DNA of 64,000 nucleotides from Synechococcus sp. CS-1331 (GCA_025127975.1 JAHLYQ010000038.1:88364-152363); one strand, 5' to 3'; positions 8,466-19,075 are shown, counted from the stretch's first letter. Notes: generated from the letters alone by a model not told the origin. Made by a program: numbers and translations.

Positions 8466-9761
8466 CTAGATGACGGTGCCATCGGCAATTGAGCCATTTT
8501 TCTCAACCACCACGATGCCGTTGCGGATGTAGAAGCTGTGCTCCGGCCGATCGGCCTCCTCCAGGTGGTCCTTGTTGACGATCGTCACGTTGTTGCCGAT
8601 GCGCACGTTCTTGTCGAGGATGGCCCGCTTCACCGTGGTGCCCTTGCCCACCCCCACGGGTATCCCTCCCTGTTGACGCAGGGCGAGCCGTTGCTCGGCG
8701 GATTCGAAATAGTCCGCTCCCAGCAACAGGGTGTCTTGAAGCACCACCTCCTCCTCAACCCGGGAGCGAACGCCCAGCACGCAGTGGTGGATGCTGCAGG
8801 CCTTCAGCAGGGAACCCTCGCCGATGATCGAGGCAGTTACTTGGGCGTCCTGGAGCTTGCTGGGTGGTAGGTAGCGGGGGCGTGTATAGATCGGGAACTG
8901 CTCATCGTAAAAGGAAAATGCAGGGTTGGGCTGGTCGGTGAGGGCAAGATTGGCCTCATAAAAGGCACCGATAGTACCAATATCTTCCCAGTAGTCATCA
9001 AACAAGTAGCTCTGGAGCCGGTCACCACGCTTTAACGAAGCCGGAATAATTTCCTTGCCAAAATCCGTCGAGGAAGGATGATTATTCAACAGATCAAACA
9101 TCGTCTCGCGGCTGAACACATAAATACCCATCGAGGCCAGATAGGGCCGCTTGAGTGCCTCCTCGGCGGAGAGGCCCAGGGCCTGGGTATCGACTCGCAT
9201 CTGGGCCAGATCTTCACCCTTTGGCTTTTCCCTGAATTCCTGGATGCGTCCATCAGCGCTGGTGCGCATCAACCCGAATCCTTCTGCCTGGGCGGCATCC
9301 ACTGGCAAGGCGCCCACGGTCAGCTGGGCGCCGGTATCTATGTGGTGCTGGACGAAGCGGCCGTAGTCCATCCGGTAGAGCTGATCCCCAGAGAGGATCA
9401 GGTAGTGGTCCACGTCCCATTCATGGAAGAGGGACTGGTACTTCCTGACGGCATCGGCGGTGCCTTCAAACCAGCTGGGGCTATCCGGGGTTTGTTGGGC
9501 CGCCAGCACTTCTACAAACCCCTGGCCAAACCCGGCCGAAAGGTTGTAGCTCATCGTCAGGTGACGGTTGAGCGAGGCGCTGTTGAACTGGGTTAACACA
9601 TAAATTTTATTAATTTCTGAGTTAATGCAATTGCTGATGGGAATATCGATCAGTCGATACTTACCTGCCAGCGGCACGGCTGGCTTGGCGCGCATTTTGG
9701 TGAGCGGAAAGAGGCGGGTTCCAGCGCCGCCACCGAGAATGATCGCCAGTACACGCTTCAT
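8466..9761 (-). CDS. glgC: Glucose-1-phosphate adenylyltransferase (ADP-glucose pyrophosphorylase)
   Basis: 431 residues, ATG start. It makes ADP-glucose from glucose 1-phosphate and ATP, the committed step of glycogen synthesis. The nucleotide-binding signature [20 protein letters not shown] is at the N-terminus, the central [14 protein letters not shown] and the C-terminal left-handed beta helix ([20 protein letters not shown]) are present. The AT-richer stretch near 8900-9120 and 9600 still encodes conserved sequence, so it is not a sign of damage. A 132 bp gap separates it from gnd downstream. Confidence 0.97.
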   Translation of the reverse strand: MKRVLAIILGGGAGTRLFPLTKMRAKPAVPLAGKYRLIDIPISNCINSEINKIYVLTQFNSASLNRHLTMSYNLSAGFGQGFVEVLAAQQTPDSPSWFEGTADAVRKYQSLFHEWDVDHYLILSGDQLYRMDYGRFVQHHIDTGAQLTVGALPVDAAQAEGFGLMRTSADGRIQEFREKPKGEDLAQMRVDTQALGLSAEEALKRPYLASMGIYVFSRETMFDLLNNHPSSTDFGKEIIPASLKRGDRLQSYLFDDYWEDIGTIGAFYEANLALTDQPNPAFSFYDEQFPIYTRPRYLPPSKLQDAQVTASIIGEGSLLKACSIHHCVLGVRSRVEEEVVLQDTLLLGADYFESAEQRLALRQQGGIPVGVGKGTTVKRAILDKNVRIGNNVTIVNKDHLEEADRPEHSFYIRNGIVVVEKNGSIADGTVI

Positions 9762-9897
9762 AAACCTTGCTGCCGGCGGGTCTTGGGGCTGACCGTACTG
9801 GAGCAGCTGGCCCGAGGGCGAGCCTTTTGGTCAGCGGTGGCACGAACTGTTGCAGAGGCGACCGAACCGGCCAAGCCGGCAGGGGAAATCACCCAGC

Positions 9898-11208
9898 TCA
9901 GGCCTCGGGGGGATGGTCATTGAGCTCAAAGAGCTCGCGCAGCACCCGCATCGCACTGTGCCGTTGCTGGCGCGGCTGGGGCGCCCGCAGGTTGGTCACG
10001 GGGGTATGGAGGATCTTGTTGATGATTCCCTTGCTCAAAGCCTCCACCACTTTGCGTTCCCGAACCGAGAGGTCTGGGCCCATGCGGCTCAGGGCTTTCT
10101 GAAGTTCCTGCTCGCGGATGTCCTCCAGCTGGCGTCTGAGCCGGTTCACAACGGGCACCGCCTCCAGGCCATCCCACCATTCCAGAAACAGCTTGGCCTC
10201 CTGCTCCAGCAGTACCTCTGCTTCAGCGGCCATCTCCCTGCGGGCTTCCTGGTTGCGGTTAACAACCTCCTGCAGATCATCCACGTCAAAGGACTGGACG
10301 CCCGCCAGTGCCGAGGTGTCAGCAGCGATGTTGCGGGGCACACCGATGTCGATCAGCATCAAGCTGGATCGTCTATTCAGGGCGCCAAGCCTGGCCGCCG
10401 AGATGATCGGGTTTTCCGCCGCGGTGCTTGTGAACACCAGTGAACAGGTGCTCAGGCAGTGATCCAGGTCATCGAGGGGCCGGCACTGAACAGGTAGGGC
10501 CGGGAGATCAGCGGCCAGTAGCTCTGCCCTGGCGACCGTGCGGTTTAGTAAAACCACCCCTCGGCAACCCTTGGCCTGGAGGTGCTGGAGCAACAGGCGA
10601 GCCATCCGGCCAGCTCCCACCACCGCCACCTGCTCCTGGTCCAGGGGCACAAGTTCATCGATGCCGCGGGCCTGGCCAAGCTTGAGTTGGGCAAGTTCCA
10701 CCGCTGCGGAGCTGATCGACACCGCTCCGGTGCCCAGATTTGTTTCCGTGCGCACCCTTTTGCCACTGCTAACCGCCTGATTCAGCAGGCGATTGAGAAT
10801 GGGGCCAACGGAATGGTGCTCCTGGCCCAGGCGCACCATCTTCTTTACCTGGGCAAGGATCTGGCCTTCACCCAGCACGAGGGAGTCCAGTCCCGCCGAG
10901 ACCCGCAAAAGGTGGGCGATCGCCTCCTCGTGATGGAAGGTGAAGAGGTGGGGAACAAGCTGGTCAACGGCCAGGCCCGAGTGCTGGCTCAGGAACGAAC
11001 CGATCGAGGCGATGCCCTGCTCAGGGTTCCTGAGCAGGGTGTAGATCTCTAGCCGGTTGCAGGTGCTGAGGATTGAGGCCTCAAGCACCTGGTCGTCAGC
11101 CTTGAGCAGTTGGAGCGAAGCCTCCATGCTCTGCTCCGGGATGCTGAGGCGCTCCCGGATCTCCACTGGGGCCGTGCGATGACTGAGGCCTACGACGGCA
11201 ATGTGCAT
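9898..11208 (-). CDS. hemA: Glutamyl-tRNA reductase
   Basis: 436 residues, ATG start. It reduces glutamyl-tRNA(Glu) to glutamate-1-semialdehyde with NADPH, the entry to heme, chlorophyll and bilin synthesis. The N-terminal GLSHRTAPVEIRERLSIP, the catalytic cysteine in LSTCNRLEIY and the NADPH domain (VAVVGAGRMARLLLQHL, VLLNRT) are all visible, followed by the C-terminal dimerisation helices. It lies 34 bp after glpX on the same strand. The 136 bp between it and glgC hold no convincing terminator. Confidence 0.97.
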   Translation of the reverse strand: MHIAVVGLSHRTAPVEIRERLSIPEQSMEASLQLLKADDQVLEASILSTCNRLEIYTLLRNPEQGIASIGSFLSQHSGLAVDQLVPHLFTFHHEEAIAHLLRVSAGLDSLVLGEGQILAQVKKMVRLGQEHHSVGPILNRLLNQAVSSGKRVRTETNLGTGAVSISSAAVELAQLKLGQARGIDELVPLDQEQVAVVGAGRMARLLLQHLQAKGCRGVVLLNRTVARAELLAADLPALPVQCRPLDDLDHCLSTCSLVFTSTAAENPIISAARLGALNRRSSLMLIDIGVPRNIAADTSALAGVQSFDVDDLQEVVNRNQEARREMAAEAEVLLEQEAKLFLEWWDGLEAVPVVNRLRRQLEDIREQELQKALSRMGPDLSVRERKVVEALSKGIINKILHTPVTNLRAPQPRQQRHSAMRVLRELFELNDHPPEA

Positions 11209-11242
11209 GGAGGCTGGCGGCTGTGCTCGGTTGGCGTAGGTG

Positions 11243-12247
11243 TCAGCTCAGGGCGATGTTTGTGGCACCTGGCTTGATGTGGATGGTGTTGGTGAAGCGG
11301 GCGGAGTTATCGAGGGTGCTGATCACCAGGGAGCTGGTGCGGGTGCAGTCCTTCTCAAACTTAACGCCATGGAAGAGCAGGCCGTCAGTGATGCCACTTC
11401 CGGCAAACACGACGTTTTCCCCGGAAGCCAGTTCCTCGGCTTCATAGATTTTATCGACATCGGTGATCCCCATTTCATTGAGGCGGGCGATATTGCCCTC
11501 CTTGGTGTAATCGGCCCATTCAGAGGTTTGGGCGATGGCGGGGTCATAGACCAGCTGACCCTGGAAGTGGCCACCGAGGGCACGCATGGCCGCCGCAGAA
11601 ATTACGCCTTCGGGAGCTGCCCCAATGCCCATCAGGCAGTGGGTACCGGTGCCGGCGAAGCCACAGGCAATGGCGGCCTGTACGTCCCCATCGGAGATCG
11701 GCTGCACCCGGGCACCGGTGGACCTGATCTCGGCAATCAGGTCCTTGTGGCGGGCCCTTTCCATCACAACGATCGTGAGCTCGCTGGCGGCCAGACCGAG
11801 GCACTGGCTGAGGATGGCGATGTTCTCAGTAGCAGACTTGCGGATATCAACTTTGCCCTTGGCTGCCGGCGGAGCAGCCAATTTCTTCATGTAAAAGTCA
11901 GGGGCATTGAAAAGCCCACCCCGGTCGGAGGCCGCCAGCACAGCCATTGATCCCCGCTGGCTGTTGGCGCAGAGATTGGTGCCCTCACAGGGATCCACCG
12001 CGAAGTCGACCCCAGGGCCGGTGCCGCTGCCGACCTCCTCACCGATATAGAGCATGGGAGCCTCATCGCGCTCTCCCTCGCCGATGACGATGCGGCCCTG
12101 CATTTGGATCTGGCCCATGCGCGTACGCATGGCCTCCACAGCAGCAGCATCAGCTTCATCTTTCTTGCCCAAGCCGGTCAGTTCGGCTGAGGCGATGGCG
12201 GCTTGCTCAACGACCTCGAGAATTTCCTGGATGAGGGTGCGATCCAC
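11243..12247 (-). CDS. glpX: Class II fructose-1,6-/sedoheptulose-1,7-bisphosphatase
   Basis: 334 residues, starting with GTG at 12247; no better start is visible. The GlpX-type enzyme of cyanobacteria dephosphorylates both fructose-1,6- and sedoheptulose-1,7-bisphosphate in the Calvin cycle. Metal and substrate motifs are visible: [21 protein letters not shown] near residues 52-72, VDPCEGTN, and the conserved [18 protein letters not shown]. It is divergent from rpe (172 bp apart), so a shared control region may serve two pentose phosphate/Calvin genes. Confidence 0.95.
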   Translation of the reverse strand: MDRTLIQEILEVVEQAAIASAELTGLGKKDEADAAAVEAMRTRMGQIQMQGRIVIGEGERDEAPMLYIGEEVGSGTGPGVDFAVDPCEGTNLCANSQRGSMAVLAASDRGGLFNAPDFYMKKLAAPPAAKGKVDIRKSATENIAILSQCLGLAASELTIVVMERARHKDLIAEIRSTGARVQPISDGDVQAAIACGFAGTGTHCLMGIGAAPEGVISAAAMRALGGHFQGQLVYDPAIAQTSEWADYTKEGNIARLNEMGITDVDKIYEAEELASGENVVFAGSGITDGLLFHGVKFEKDCTRTSSLVISTLDNSARFTNTIHIKPGATNIALS

Positions 12248-12419
12248 GGTGATCCGGCAGGGGAATGGGCTTCAGGGAGTGGCTAGGGCCAGGCAGGAGA
12301 GGGGAGCAGAGTCCTGCTGCTGCCGGGCCTTTCAGTCTTGAAGCGGCCGCAACTGTATCAGTGCCGATGGCCCTCCCAGCAACTACCTACAATCAAACCC
12401 GCCGCCCAGTCACCCCAGC
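12248..12419. promoter_or_regulatory. Divergent intergenic region between glpX and rpe
   Basis: 172 bp between two divergent Calvin-cycle genes must hold both promoters. A TACAAT hexamer at 12388-12393, 27 bp upstream of the rpe ATG, fits a -10 box, but I see no matching TTGACA-like -35 at the right distance. On the glpX side no clear promoter hexamers stand out. Confidence 0.35.
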
Positions 12420-13103
12420 ATGAGCACCAAGCCCCTGGTGATCTCTCCATCGATCCTCTCCGCCGATTTCTCCCGTCTTGGCGAAGACGTGCGTGCCGTC
12501 GACGAGGCAGGCGCTGACTGGATTCACGTTGACGTAATGGACGGCCGCTTCGTGCCCAACATCACGATCGGTCCCCTGATCGTGAAGGCCCTGCGACCGG
12601 TTACGAGCAAGACCCTCGACGTGCACCTGATGATCGTGGAGCCGGAGAACTACGTCGCCGACTTCGCCAATGCGGGCGCCGACATCATTTCGGTGCAGGT
12701 GGAAGCATGTCCCCACCTCCACCGCAATCTGGCCCAGATCAAGGATCTCGGCAAACTGGCCGGGGCCGTGCTCAACCCCAGCACACCCCTGGACAGCCTC
12801 GAGTATTGCCTGGAGCTCTGCGATCTGGTGTTGATCATGAGCGTCAACCCGGGTTTTGGCGGTCAGAGCTTCATCGATAACCAGGTTCAGAAAATCCGCT
12901 CCCTACGCCGGATGTGCGATGAACGGGGTCTGGACCCCTGGATCGAGGTGGATGGGGGCATCAAGGCGGAAAATGCCTGGAAGGTGATCGAGGCCGGAGC
13001 CAACGCGATCGTGAGCGGTTCGGGGATCTTCAACCAGCCGGACTATGGGGCCGCTATCACCGGCATTCGCAACAGCAAGCGCCCCAGCGCCGTAGTGGCA
13101 TAG
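12420..13103 (+). CDS. rpe: Ribulose-phosphate 3-epimerase
   Basis: 227 residues, ATG start. It interconverts ribulose 5-phosphate and xylulose 5-phosphate in the Calvin cycle and pentose phosphate pathway. The TIM-barrel signatures are clear: [17 protein letters not shown] at the N-terminus, [39 protein letters not shown] and the phosphate-binding [11 protein letters not shown] and [12 protein letters not shown]. It is followed by an inverted repeat and the convergent ccsA. Confidence 0.97.
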   Translation: MSTKPLVISPSILSADFSRLGEDVRAVDEAGADWIHVDVMDGRFVPNITIGPLIVKALRPVTSKTLDVHLMIVEPENYVADFANAGADIISVQVEACPHLHRNLAQIKDLGKLAGAVLNPSTPLDSLEYCLELCDLVLIMSVNPGFGGQSFIDNQVQKIRSLRRMCDERGLDPWIEVDGGIKAENAWKVIEAGANAIVSGSGIFNQPDYGAAITGIRNSKRPSAVVA

Positions 13104-13117
13104 GAGGCATGGCTGCT

Positions 13118-13149
13118 AGCTAAGAGCTCGTAGCTAGCGGCTCTTAGCT
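13118..13149. terminator. Inverted repeat between convergent rpe and ccsA
   Basis: A perfect 10-bp inverted repeat AGCTAAGAGC (13118-13127) / GCTCTTAGCT (13140-13149) with a 12-nt loop that itself contains TAGCTAGC. It sits in the 40 bp between two convergent genes, and the right arm includes the ccsA stop codon. No clear U-tract follows on either strand, so it is a possible bidirectional transcription stop or mRNA-end stabiliser rather than a textbook terminator. Confidence 0.5.
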
Positions 13150-14073
13150 GTCAAAAAACCATCCGTAGCTGTGCAGACCGATACCCAATAGGTTGACGCC
13201 GATATAGCAAACCGCAATCACCACCAAGCCTGCCGCTGCAACAAGCGCAGGCTTGCGGCCCTGCCAGCCGCGAATCAGGCGGGTGTGGAGGTAGGCCGCG
13301 TATACGAGCCAGCAAATAAGGGCCCAGGTTTCCTTGGGATCCCAGCTCCACCAGCTACCCCATGCCTCATTTGCCCACACCGCCCCACTTACCAACCCAA
13401 CTGAAAGCAACAGGAACCCCACGGTGATAGTGCGGTAACTGAGGGAATCAAGTTGCTCTACTACCGGCATGGCCACACTGCTTAGCTGGAGTGGGGCCAC
13501 CCCAGAACCACTGCCGTCGGCTGCTGTGACCAGCGTGGCCTGGCGATAGCCACCGCTGCCAATGGAACTGCTGCGCAGCTCGAGACTGTTGCCACGATCT
13601 GTGAAAAGCACCGCCAGCGACAACAGGGATCCCACCAGCAAAGCCGCGTAGCTGACCATGATCACGCTGACGTGCATGACCAGCCAGCTAGAGCGCAGCG
13701 CCGGCACCAAGGGAGAGGCCTCCTGCAGCCGATCCGGCAGGGCAAAACTGGCAAAAGCGACACAGCCAAGGGCCATCGGGGTCGCTGCGGCAGGCACCAA
13801 AGGGGAAGGCCAGTTCCGCTCCACAAGCAGCTGGGTCAGGGTGCAGGCCCAGGCCAGAAAACAGAGGGACTCATAGAGGTTGCTGATCGGGAAATGGCCC
13901 GAATCCCACCAACGCAGCACCAGCTGGGCCGTCAAGCAGAGGTTGGCGGCAGCCACGAGCAGGCGGACTGCCTTGCTGGAGTGGCCTCCACTCAAGGCCC
14001 AGAAGGCCAGGGGCAACACCAACAGCAACAGGGCAAAGGCTGTAAGGCCCAGGGCAATGACAGGATCCGCCAA
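13144..14073 (-). CDS. ccsA: System II cytochrome c biogenesis protein CcsA (heme handling)
   Basis: 309 residues, polytopic membrane protein, apparent TTG start at 14073. The tryptophan-rich heme-binding motif [20 protein letters not shown] is followed by conserved histidine-bearing helices ([10 protein letters not shown] and [10 protein letters not shown]). CcsA works with Ccs1/CcsB to carry heme across the thylakoid membrane and attach it to apocytochromes such as c6 and f. Upstream Leu/Tyr helix [15 protein letters not shown] is also typical. The partner gene ccsB is not in the window. Start choice is uncertain because no Shine-Dalgarno is evident. Confidence 0.93.
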   Translation of the reverse strand: MADPVIALGLTAFALLLLVLPLAFWALSGGHSSKAVRLLVAAANLCLTAQLVLRWWDSGHFPISNLYESLCFLAWACTLTQLLVERNWPSPLVPAAATPMALGCVAFASFALPDRLQEASPLVPALRSSWLVMHVSVIMVSYAALLVGSLLSLAVLFTDRGNSLELRSSSIGSGGYRQATLVTAADGSGSGVAPLQLSSVAMPVVEQLDSLSYRTITVGFLLLSVGLVSGAVWANEAWGSWWSWDPKETWALICWLVYAAYLHTRLIRGWQGRKPALVAAAGLVVIAVCYIGVNLLGIGLHSYGWFFDS

Positions 14074-14259
14074 GTTTAAGGAGAACAGCGTAACAACAGC
14101 TTAATCGAAACCAGGACCAGTCAGAGGCGTTTAGCTCATAAAATAGTTAAAAAAAGATGCGATGTTGCATGCTGCCTAACAGGGTCACGGTGAGGGGTTA
14201 GGTATCAAGCGGGGAGCAGGGTCACAAAACCTGCGGACAACGAGTCGAGACTTTAATGC

Positions 14260-15438
14260 CTATCGACTGGAGCGATATAAGATAAATGAACCCGTGCCCA
14301 GCCCCAATAAAACCGGGGACCATGCAGCAACAAATGGGGGCAAAAAGCCATTAACACCGATCATACTAAAGATATAGGCGCCAAGGTAATAGACAAAAAG
14401 GAAAATCACCGTCATGCCAAAGCCCTTGCTGCTGCTCTGCCGAGAAGTTGGCCGGCTGCCAAGGGTGGAGCCCAGCAAGCCAAAAACGAGACAGACGGCG
14501 GGAAAAGAAAATTTCTCCTGGATTCGCACCTGAAATTTGCGAGCCCGCTTTGCCTGTCCAGACTCCCTGAGCAGGCGCTCCGCAGTCATTGCTTGACCGA
14601 CGGTGAGGGTATTGGAGAAAACATCAAAGTCCTTAGGTAGCTTCGCGGCCTGGATAGGCTCCATGCCGAGTTTAAAAACATATTTCTCAAAGGCTCCTGT
14701 GGTCAACTGCTTATCCTTACCCGAGGGCAACACTGATATAACTCCATCCCTGAATTCCCAGCTGCCTTCGCTCTCAAGCCAACTTCCCGATTGGGCCTGG
14801 AGCAGAATTTGGCGATTGGTATCGGCAAAATCTAGAACGGTAATCCCGAACATGTTTCCTTCCTTGTACTCACGAGCAGCAAAAAAAGTTGTAAGCCCCC
14901 TAGAGACAGGGGCCTCTCCATTTTTTATCTCTCCAAACTTAGAATAAGTGATATTTTCAGCAGACTGGCCAATGACAGCCCTACCCAGGGAGCGGTCCAG
15001 CAGGGCCTTGGACTGGTACATAGTATTGGGAACAACCCACTCATTAAATGTCAAGGTCAAAAGCATCATTACTAATGCCAACGAAACCCCGGGCATGACC
15101 ATGCGCCATTCCGATACCCCAACACTTCGCAAAGCGGTGAGCTCACTTGTTGAGGCTAGTTTTCCATAGCTAAGCAGGGCAGCCATTAATGTGGCCATCG
15201 GAAAAGAAATAACCATAAAAGACGGAAGCTGGAGCAAAAGTATCTTTACGACATCACTAAGCGGAACTGAGGTTTCCGAAATCCGACGTAGAATATCAAA
15301 AACAGCGCCCACCGAGAAACTTACGGCAGTGAACGCGCCGATACCAAACAATAGGGGAGGGATAAGTTCGGAAAGAATCCATCGATCCAATAGGGGGAAC
15401 CTTGCCCATTGACGGCTGAATATGTTTTGAATTTTCAA
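14260..15438 (-). CDS. lptF: LptF/LptG-family lipopolysaccharide export permease
   Basis: 392 residues. The TTG start at 15438 overlaps the lptB stop (TTGA). YjgP/YjgQ architecture: three N-terminal membrane helices (residues about 20-120), a beta-rich periplasmic domain (about 125-290, containing ITVLDFADTNRQILLQAQSG), and three C-terminal helices. Cyanobacteria usually have one such gene, giving a homodimer or a partner encoded elsewhere. With lptB and lptA directly upstream, it should form the inner-membrane complex that extracts LPS. Base composition is lower in GC than its neighbours. Confidence 0.9.
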   Translation of the reverse strand: MKIQNIFSRQWARFPLLDRWILSELIPPLLFGIGAFTAVSFSVGAVFDILRRISETSVPLSDVVKILLLQLPSFMVISFPMATLMAALLSYGKLASTSELTALRSVGVSEWRMVMPGVSLALVMMLLTLTFNEWVVPNTMYQSKALLDRSLGRAVIGQSAENITYSKFGEIKNGEAPVSRGLTTFFAAREYKEGNMFGITVLDFADTNRQILLQAQSGSWLESEGSWEFRDGVISVLPSGKDKQLTTGAFEKYVFKLGMEPIQAAKLPKDFDVFSNTLTVGQAMTAERLLRESGQAKRARKFQVRIQEKFSFPAVCLVFGLLGSTLGSRPTSRQSSSKGFGMTVIFLFVYYLGAYIFSMIGVNGFLPPFVAAWSPVLLGLGTGSFILYRSSR

Positions 15439-16163
15439 ATTTTAAAATCCTCACCGAGGTAGTGGCGGCGCACGAGGGGATCAGCCGCGATGGATTGGGA
15501 TGTGCCGGATGCTAATATACGACCCTCAGATAGGATATAGGCACGATCAGTGATCGCCAAGGTTTCTCTGACATTATGATCGGTAATCAGCAATCCCATG
15601 CCACGAGAGCGCAACTGCTGAATTAAACTTTGCAGGTCTCCAACAGCAATCGGATCGACCCCAGCGAAGGGTTCATCCAACAGCAGGTAACGCGGGCCCT
15701 CCTCCCCGACTGCCAGAGCTCGGGCAACCTCACAGCGTCGGCGCTCGCCACCTGACAATTGATAGCCGAGTCGATTTTGAAACTCGCTCAGATGAAAACC
15801 GTCTATCAGTGAGTCGATACGATCCCTTCTCAGGCGGCGTGGAGCTCCGCTTTCCTGCAGGGCTAGATTTAAATTTTCTCGAACGGTTAACTGCCTGAAA
15901 ACGCTAGGTTCCTGAGGGAGGTAACCGATCCCCAGCTGCGCGCGCCTAGGCATTGGTAGATGGGCGATCGACTTGCCATTCATCAAGACCTTGCCACTAT
16001 CAGGCCGCAGCAAACCCGTAACTAACCCGAAGGTGGTGGTTTTACCGGCTCCGTTGGGACCAAGCAGGCCAACCACCTCTCCCTGCTCAAAGTTCAGGGA
16101 AACATGGTTGACAAGGCAACGCTTACCAATGGCTAGCACCACATCAAGTAACTCTAAACTCAT
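15435..16163 (-). CDS. lptB: LPS export ABC transporter ATP-binding protein
   Basis: 242 residues, ATG start overlapping the lptA stop (ATGA). Walker A is GLLGPNGAGKTTTFGLVTGL, the signature QLSGGERRRCEVARAL, Walker B RYLLLDEPFAGVDPIA, and switch histidine LLITDHNVRET. The LptB-specific pattern PMPRRAQLGIGYLPQEPSVF confirms the subfamily. It powers LPS movement by the LptF/G permease encoded next. Translation of lptA, lptB and lptF appears coupled by overlapping codons. Confidence 0.96.
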   Translation of the reverse strand: MSLELLDVVLAIGKRCLVNHVSLNFEQGEVVGLLGPNGAGKTTTFGLVTGLLRPDSGKVLMNGKSIAHLPMPRRAQLGIGYLPQEPSVFRQLTVRENLNLALQESGAPRRLRRDRIDSLIDGFHLSEFQNRLGYQLSGGERRRCEVARALAVGEEGPRYLLLDEPFAGVDPIAVGDLQSLIQQLRSRGMGLLITDHNVRETLAITDRAYILSEGRILASGTSQSIAADPLVRRHYLGEDFKI

Positions 16164-16681
16164 GGGCGTGGGGGCTTTTGTCCATCAAAAGCTCCCATCC
16201 CAGCTCCCACCGGTGAATTCAGATAGTAGCGGATAATCACCTGCTGGCCCTCCGCCGGATCGGCGATGATTCTTTCGCGCTCTACCAGGTAAACAATGCG
16301 TTCGGCCCGCAGACTATTGCCATTATCCTGGATAATATCAACATCGCCGCTGAGCACAACTCTGCCCTCCTTACTAAAATATTGTGCTTGCCTGGCCGTA
16401 GCAACAACTCCCCTATCAGGGTAGAGAATGCGTACGTTGCCGGTGGCAGTAACAACGCCAGTGCTATTATCAGCCTTTTGGAGATCAGATTCGATAGTAA
16501 CTAACCCAGTAAGTGGTGTTACCTGACGACCCTCTGGGGAAACACTTCCCCTGCTCGGTTCGACTTCCTCGCCAACGCGAACGCCGGAAGTGGTTGGTTG
16601 GGTCACAAGAGGCTCGATCTGGGCTGAAACGGGATAGGCAATATGGGCAGAAAGGAATAGGGGTAGGAGAAGCCTAAGCAT
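16160..16681 (-). CDS. lptA: LptA/OstA-like periplasmic LPS transport protein
   Basis: 173 residues from the ATG at 16681, which gives a signal peptide (LRLLLPLFLSAHIAYPVSAQ). The longer upstream frame lies within DUF309 and is rejected. The body shows the OstA beta-jellyroll repeats (GVVTATGNVRILYPDRGVVATARQAQYF, broken here into GVVTATGNVRI and VLSGDVDIIQDNGNSLRAER). LptA bridges the inner- and outer-membrane parts of the LPS pathway. It is the first of the lptA-lptB-lptF overlap group. Its C-terminus is proline-rich. Confidence 0.85.
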   Translation of the reverse strand: MLRLLLPLFLSAHIAYPVSAQIEPLVTQPTTSGVRVGEEVEPSRGSVSPEGRQVTPLTGLVTIESDLQKADNSTGVVTATGNVRILYPDRGVVATARQAQYFSKEGRVVLSGDVDIIQDNGNSLRAERIVYLVERERIIADPAEGQQVIIRYYLNSPVGAGMGAFDGQKPPRP

Positions 16682-16751
16682 GGGCCCGGGTATGGGATTC
16701 AAAGGGGTCAGATGCACCGAAGGTCGAGTTATTAAGCAAATATGATGATAT

Positions 16752-17162
16752 TTAAGCCTGGATCTTAACTGCCAAATAGGGCAATTCCAGGCCTCGCAGT
16801 GGTCGCTGCTGCTGCAGGGCCTGCAAACGCTCACCCACCTGGCGCCGTAGGCTGTCCAGGTCGAGGCCGAGGCCCCCTTCCAGATCCCCCTGGAGGCGGC
16901 CGAGCCCCTCGCCCATGAGAATGGTGGCTCCGCGCAGGTTGCCGCGTTCATGGTGCAACTCTGCCACAGCAATCTGCAGGATTCCCTGCAGGAGGGGCCG
17001 CATCCTGCCAGAGGTCTCGTGCCAGAGCTCCTCGAGGCCGTCGTGGCAAGCGTACCATTCGCCCCCATTGAAGAGGGCAATGGCGTGTGCCAGCCGAGTG
17101 TCGGCCACCAGGGCCTGCTCTTCTGGATCCTGGGGCAGCAGCGGTGGCTCCGGCAGGCTCAC
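16752..17162 (-). CDS. DUF309 domain protein
   Basis: 136 residues, GTG start at 17162, 3 bp after the typA stop. The DUF309 signature is clear: ALFNGGEWYACHDGLEELWH (residues 29-48), then PLLQGILQIAVAELHHERGN and GATILMGEGLGRL. The His and Glu residues suggest a helical bundle possibly binding a ligand or metal. No biochemical function is established for the family. It is probably cotranscribed with typA; a 70 bp gap separates it from lptA. Confidence 0.85.
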   Translation of the reverse strand: MSLPEPPLLPQDPEEQALVADTRLAHAIALFNGGEWYACHDGLEELWHETSGRMRPLLQGILQIAVAELHHERGNLRGATILMGEGLGRLQGDLEGGLGLDLDSLRRQVGERLQALQQQRPLRGLELPYLAVKIQA

Positions 17163-17165
17163 CGA

Positions 17166-18977
17166 TCAGCGCTTAGCAGCCTTTTTGGAAGGCAGCTTGC
17201 GCAGACGAATCGATTCTGGAGTCACTTCAAGCATCTCATCGGGGCCGATGTACTCGAGGGCTCGCTCCAGGGTCATCTGGATCGGTGCCTGCAGGGTGTC
17301 GAGAACCTCCGCACCGGCCGAACGGATGTTGGTCACCTGCTTGGCCTTGCAGACGTTGAGCTCCAGATCAGGGGGGCGGTTGTGTTCACCGACAATCATG
17401 CCTTTGTAAACCTTAGTGCCAGGCGTAATGAAGAACTGGCCCCGATCCTCCGCACCCTTGAGGGCATAGAAGGTGGCCGTACCCTCCTCAAAGGCAATCA
17501 GAACGCCGTTGCGGCGATTGTCCATGTCGCCCTGCATGGGCCGGTAGTCCAGGAAGGAGTGGCTCATGATTCCCTCACCGCGGGTGGCGCGAATGAACTC
17601 GCCGCGGAAGCCGATCAGGCCCCGGGCCGGCACCACAAACTCCAGCTGGGTGCGACCATCGTTGGTATTTTCCATGTTCTGCATCTCGGCCTTGCGGGTG
17701 CCGAGTTTTTCAATGCAGCCTCCCACCCCTTCCTCAGGGACATCGAGAACAAGGGTTTCATAGGGCTCCGATGGAGTGCCATCAATGGTGCGGAAAATCA
17801 CCTGGGGCTGGGAAACCTGAAACTCATAGCCCTCCCGACGCATCGTTTCAATCAAAATGCCGAGGTGCAGCTCACCCCGGCCGCTTACTGACCAGCGATC
17901 GGGGGAATCGGTATCTTCAACCCGCAGGGCCACGTTGGTGAGCAGCTCCTTCTGGAGACGATCACGCACCTGGCGACTGGTGACAAATTTGCCTTCCTTG
18001 CCGGCAAAGGGAGAATCGTTGATGACGAAGGTCATCTGCAGGGTTGGTTCATCAACCCGGATCAGGGGCAAGGCTTCGGGGTGGTCCGGGCAGGCGATTG
18101 TCTCGCCGATATTCACCTCGTCAAAGCCCGCCACGGCAACCAGATCACCAGCTCGGGCCTCTTGGATCTCAACCCGCTGCAGACCGCGGAAGCCCAGTAA
18201 CTTGCTGATACGGCTGCGCTTGATGCTGCCGTCGTCGCGGATCAATGCAGCTGGCTGGCCCGCCTTGATGGTGCCGTTGTGAATGCGGCCGATCATGATC
18301 CTGCCGAGAAAATCGCTGTAATCCAGGGTGGTCACCTGCAGCTGGAGGGGTTTCTCTGGATCCCCAACCGGCGGTGGAACGTGGCGCAAGATGGCATCAA
18401 AGAGCGGCTTCATCGTGTCGCTCTCGGTTTTCATGTCGGGCTTGGCATAACCGCCCATGCCACTCCCAAAGAGGTAGGGGAAATCGCATTGGTCGTCGTC
18501 AGCGCCAAGCTCAAGGAATAGGTCGAGCACCTTGTCGACGGCAACTTCCGGATCGACCCGGGCCCTATCAATTTTGTTGACAAATACGATCGGACGGAGC
18601 CCTTTTTCGAGAGCCTTCTTGAGCACAAAGCGCGTTTGGGGCATGGGCCCCTCATTGGCATCAACGATCAAGAGACAGCCATCGACCATTCCCAAAACCC
18701 GCTCCACCTCACCACCGAAATCAGCGTGGCCGGGGGTATCAACGATATTGATCCGTATGCCTTCGTAATCAACAGCGGTATTTTTTGAGAGAATGGTGAT
18801 TCCCCGTTCCCTTTCCAGGTCGTTGGAATCCATCACACAGGTGGGCACCGCCTCTCCTTCGCGGAAAATGCCCGACTGCCCGAGCAGGGCGTCTACCAGG
18901 GTTGTTTTGCCATGGTCAACGTGGGCGATGATCGCAATGTTGCGAATCGGCGTGCCAGTGTGTGCGCCGCTACTCAT
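17166..18977 (-). CDS. typA: Ribosome-associated GTPase TypA/BipA
   Basis: 603 residues from the ATG at 18977 (the longer frame adds 22 residues without family support). EF-G-like translational GTPase: G1 [10 protein letters not shown], switch region RERGITI, G3 [15 protein letters not shown]4 NKIDR, followed by domains II, III, V and the BipA-specific C-terminal domain with [21 protein letters not shown]. It acts on the 50S subunit, aiding ribosome assembly and stress adaptation. The stop is 3 bp before DUF309. Confidence 0.96.
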   Translation of the reverse strand: MSSGAHTGTPIRNIAIIAHVDHGKTTLVDALLGQSGIFREGEAVPTCVMDSNDLERERGITILSKNTAVDYEGIRINIVDTPGHADFGGEVERVLGMVDGCLLIVDANEGPMPQTRFVLKKALEKGLRPIVFVNKIDRARVDPEVAVDKVLDLFLELGADDDQCDFPYLFGSGMGGYAKPDMKTESDTMKPLFDAILRHVPPPVGDPEKPLQLQVTTLDYSDFLGRIMIGRIHNGTIKAGQPAALIRDDGSIKRSRISKLLGFRGLQRVEIQEARAGDLVAVAGFDEVNIGETIACPDHPEALPLIRVDEPTLQMTFVINDSPFAGKEGKFVTSRQVRDRLQKELLTNVALRVEDTDSPDRWSVSGRGELHLGILIETMRREGYEFQVSQPQVIFRTIDGTPSEPYETLVLDVPEEGVGGCIEKLGTRKAEMQNMENTNDGRTQLEFVVPARGLIGFRGEFIRATRGEGIMSHSFLDYRPMQGDMDNRRNGVLIAFEEGTATFYALKGAEDRGQFFITPGTKVYKGMIVGEHNRPPDLELNVCKAKQVTNIRSAGAEVLDTLQAPIQMTLERALEYIGPDEMLEVTPESIRLRKLPSKKAAKR

Positions 18978-19075
18978 AGAGTTGAAAGCTTCTTTTAAAA
19001 GAAATATTGGCCCCGCCTCCAGATGAGACAAATTTGTGGCCAAGGTTAAACCCTAACCCACCCTGCTCAGACCTG

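Noticed and set aside
14074-14259. Possible tRNA or small RNA in the AT-rich gap between ccsA and lptF
   Set aside because: No cloverleaf, T-loop (GTTCGA) or strong hairpin with U-tract could be found by eye.
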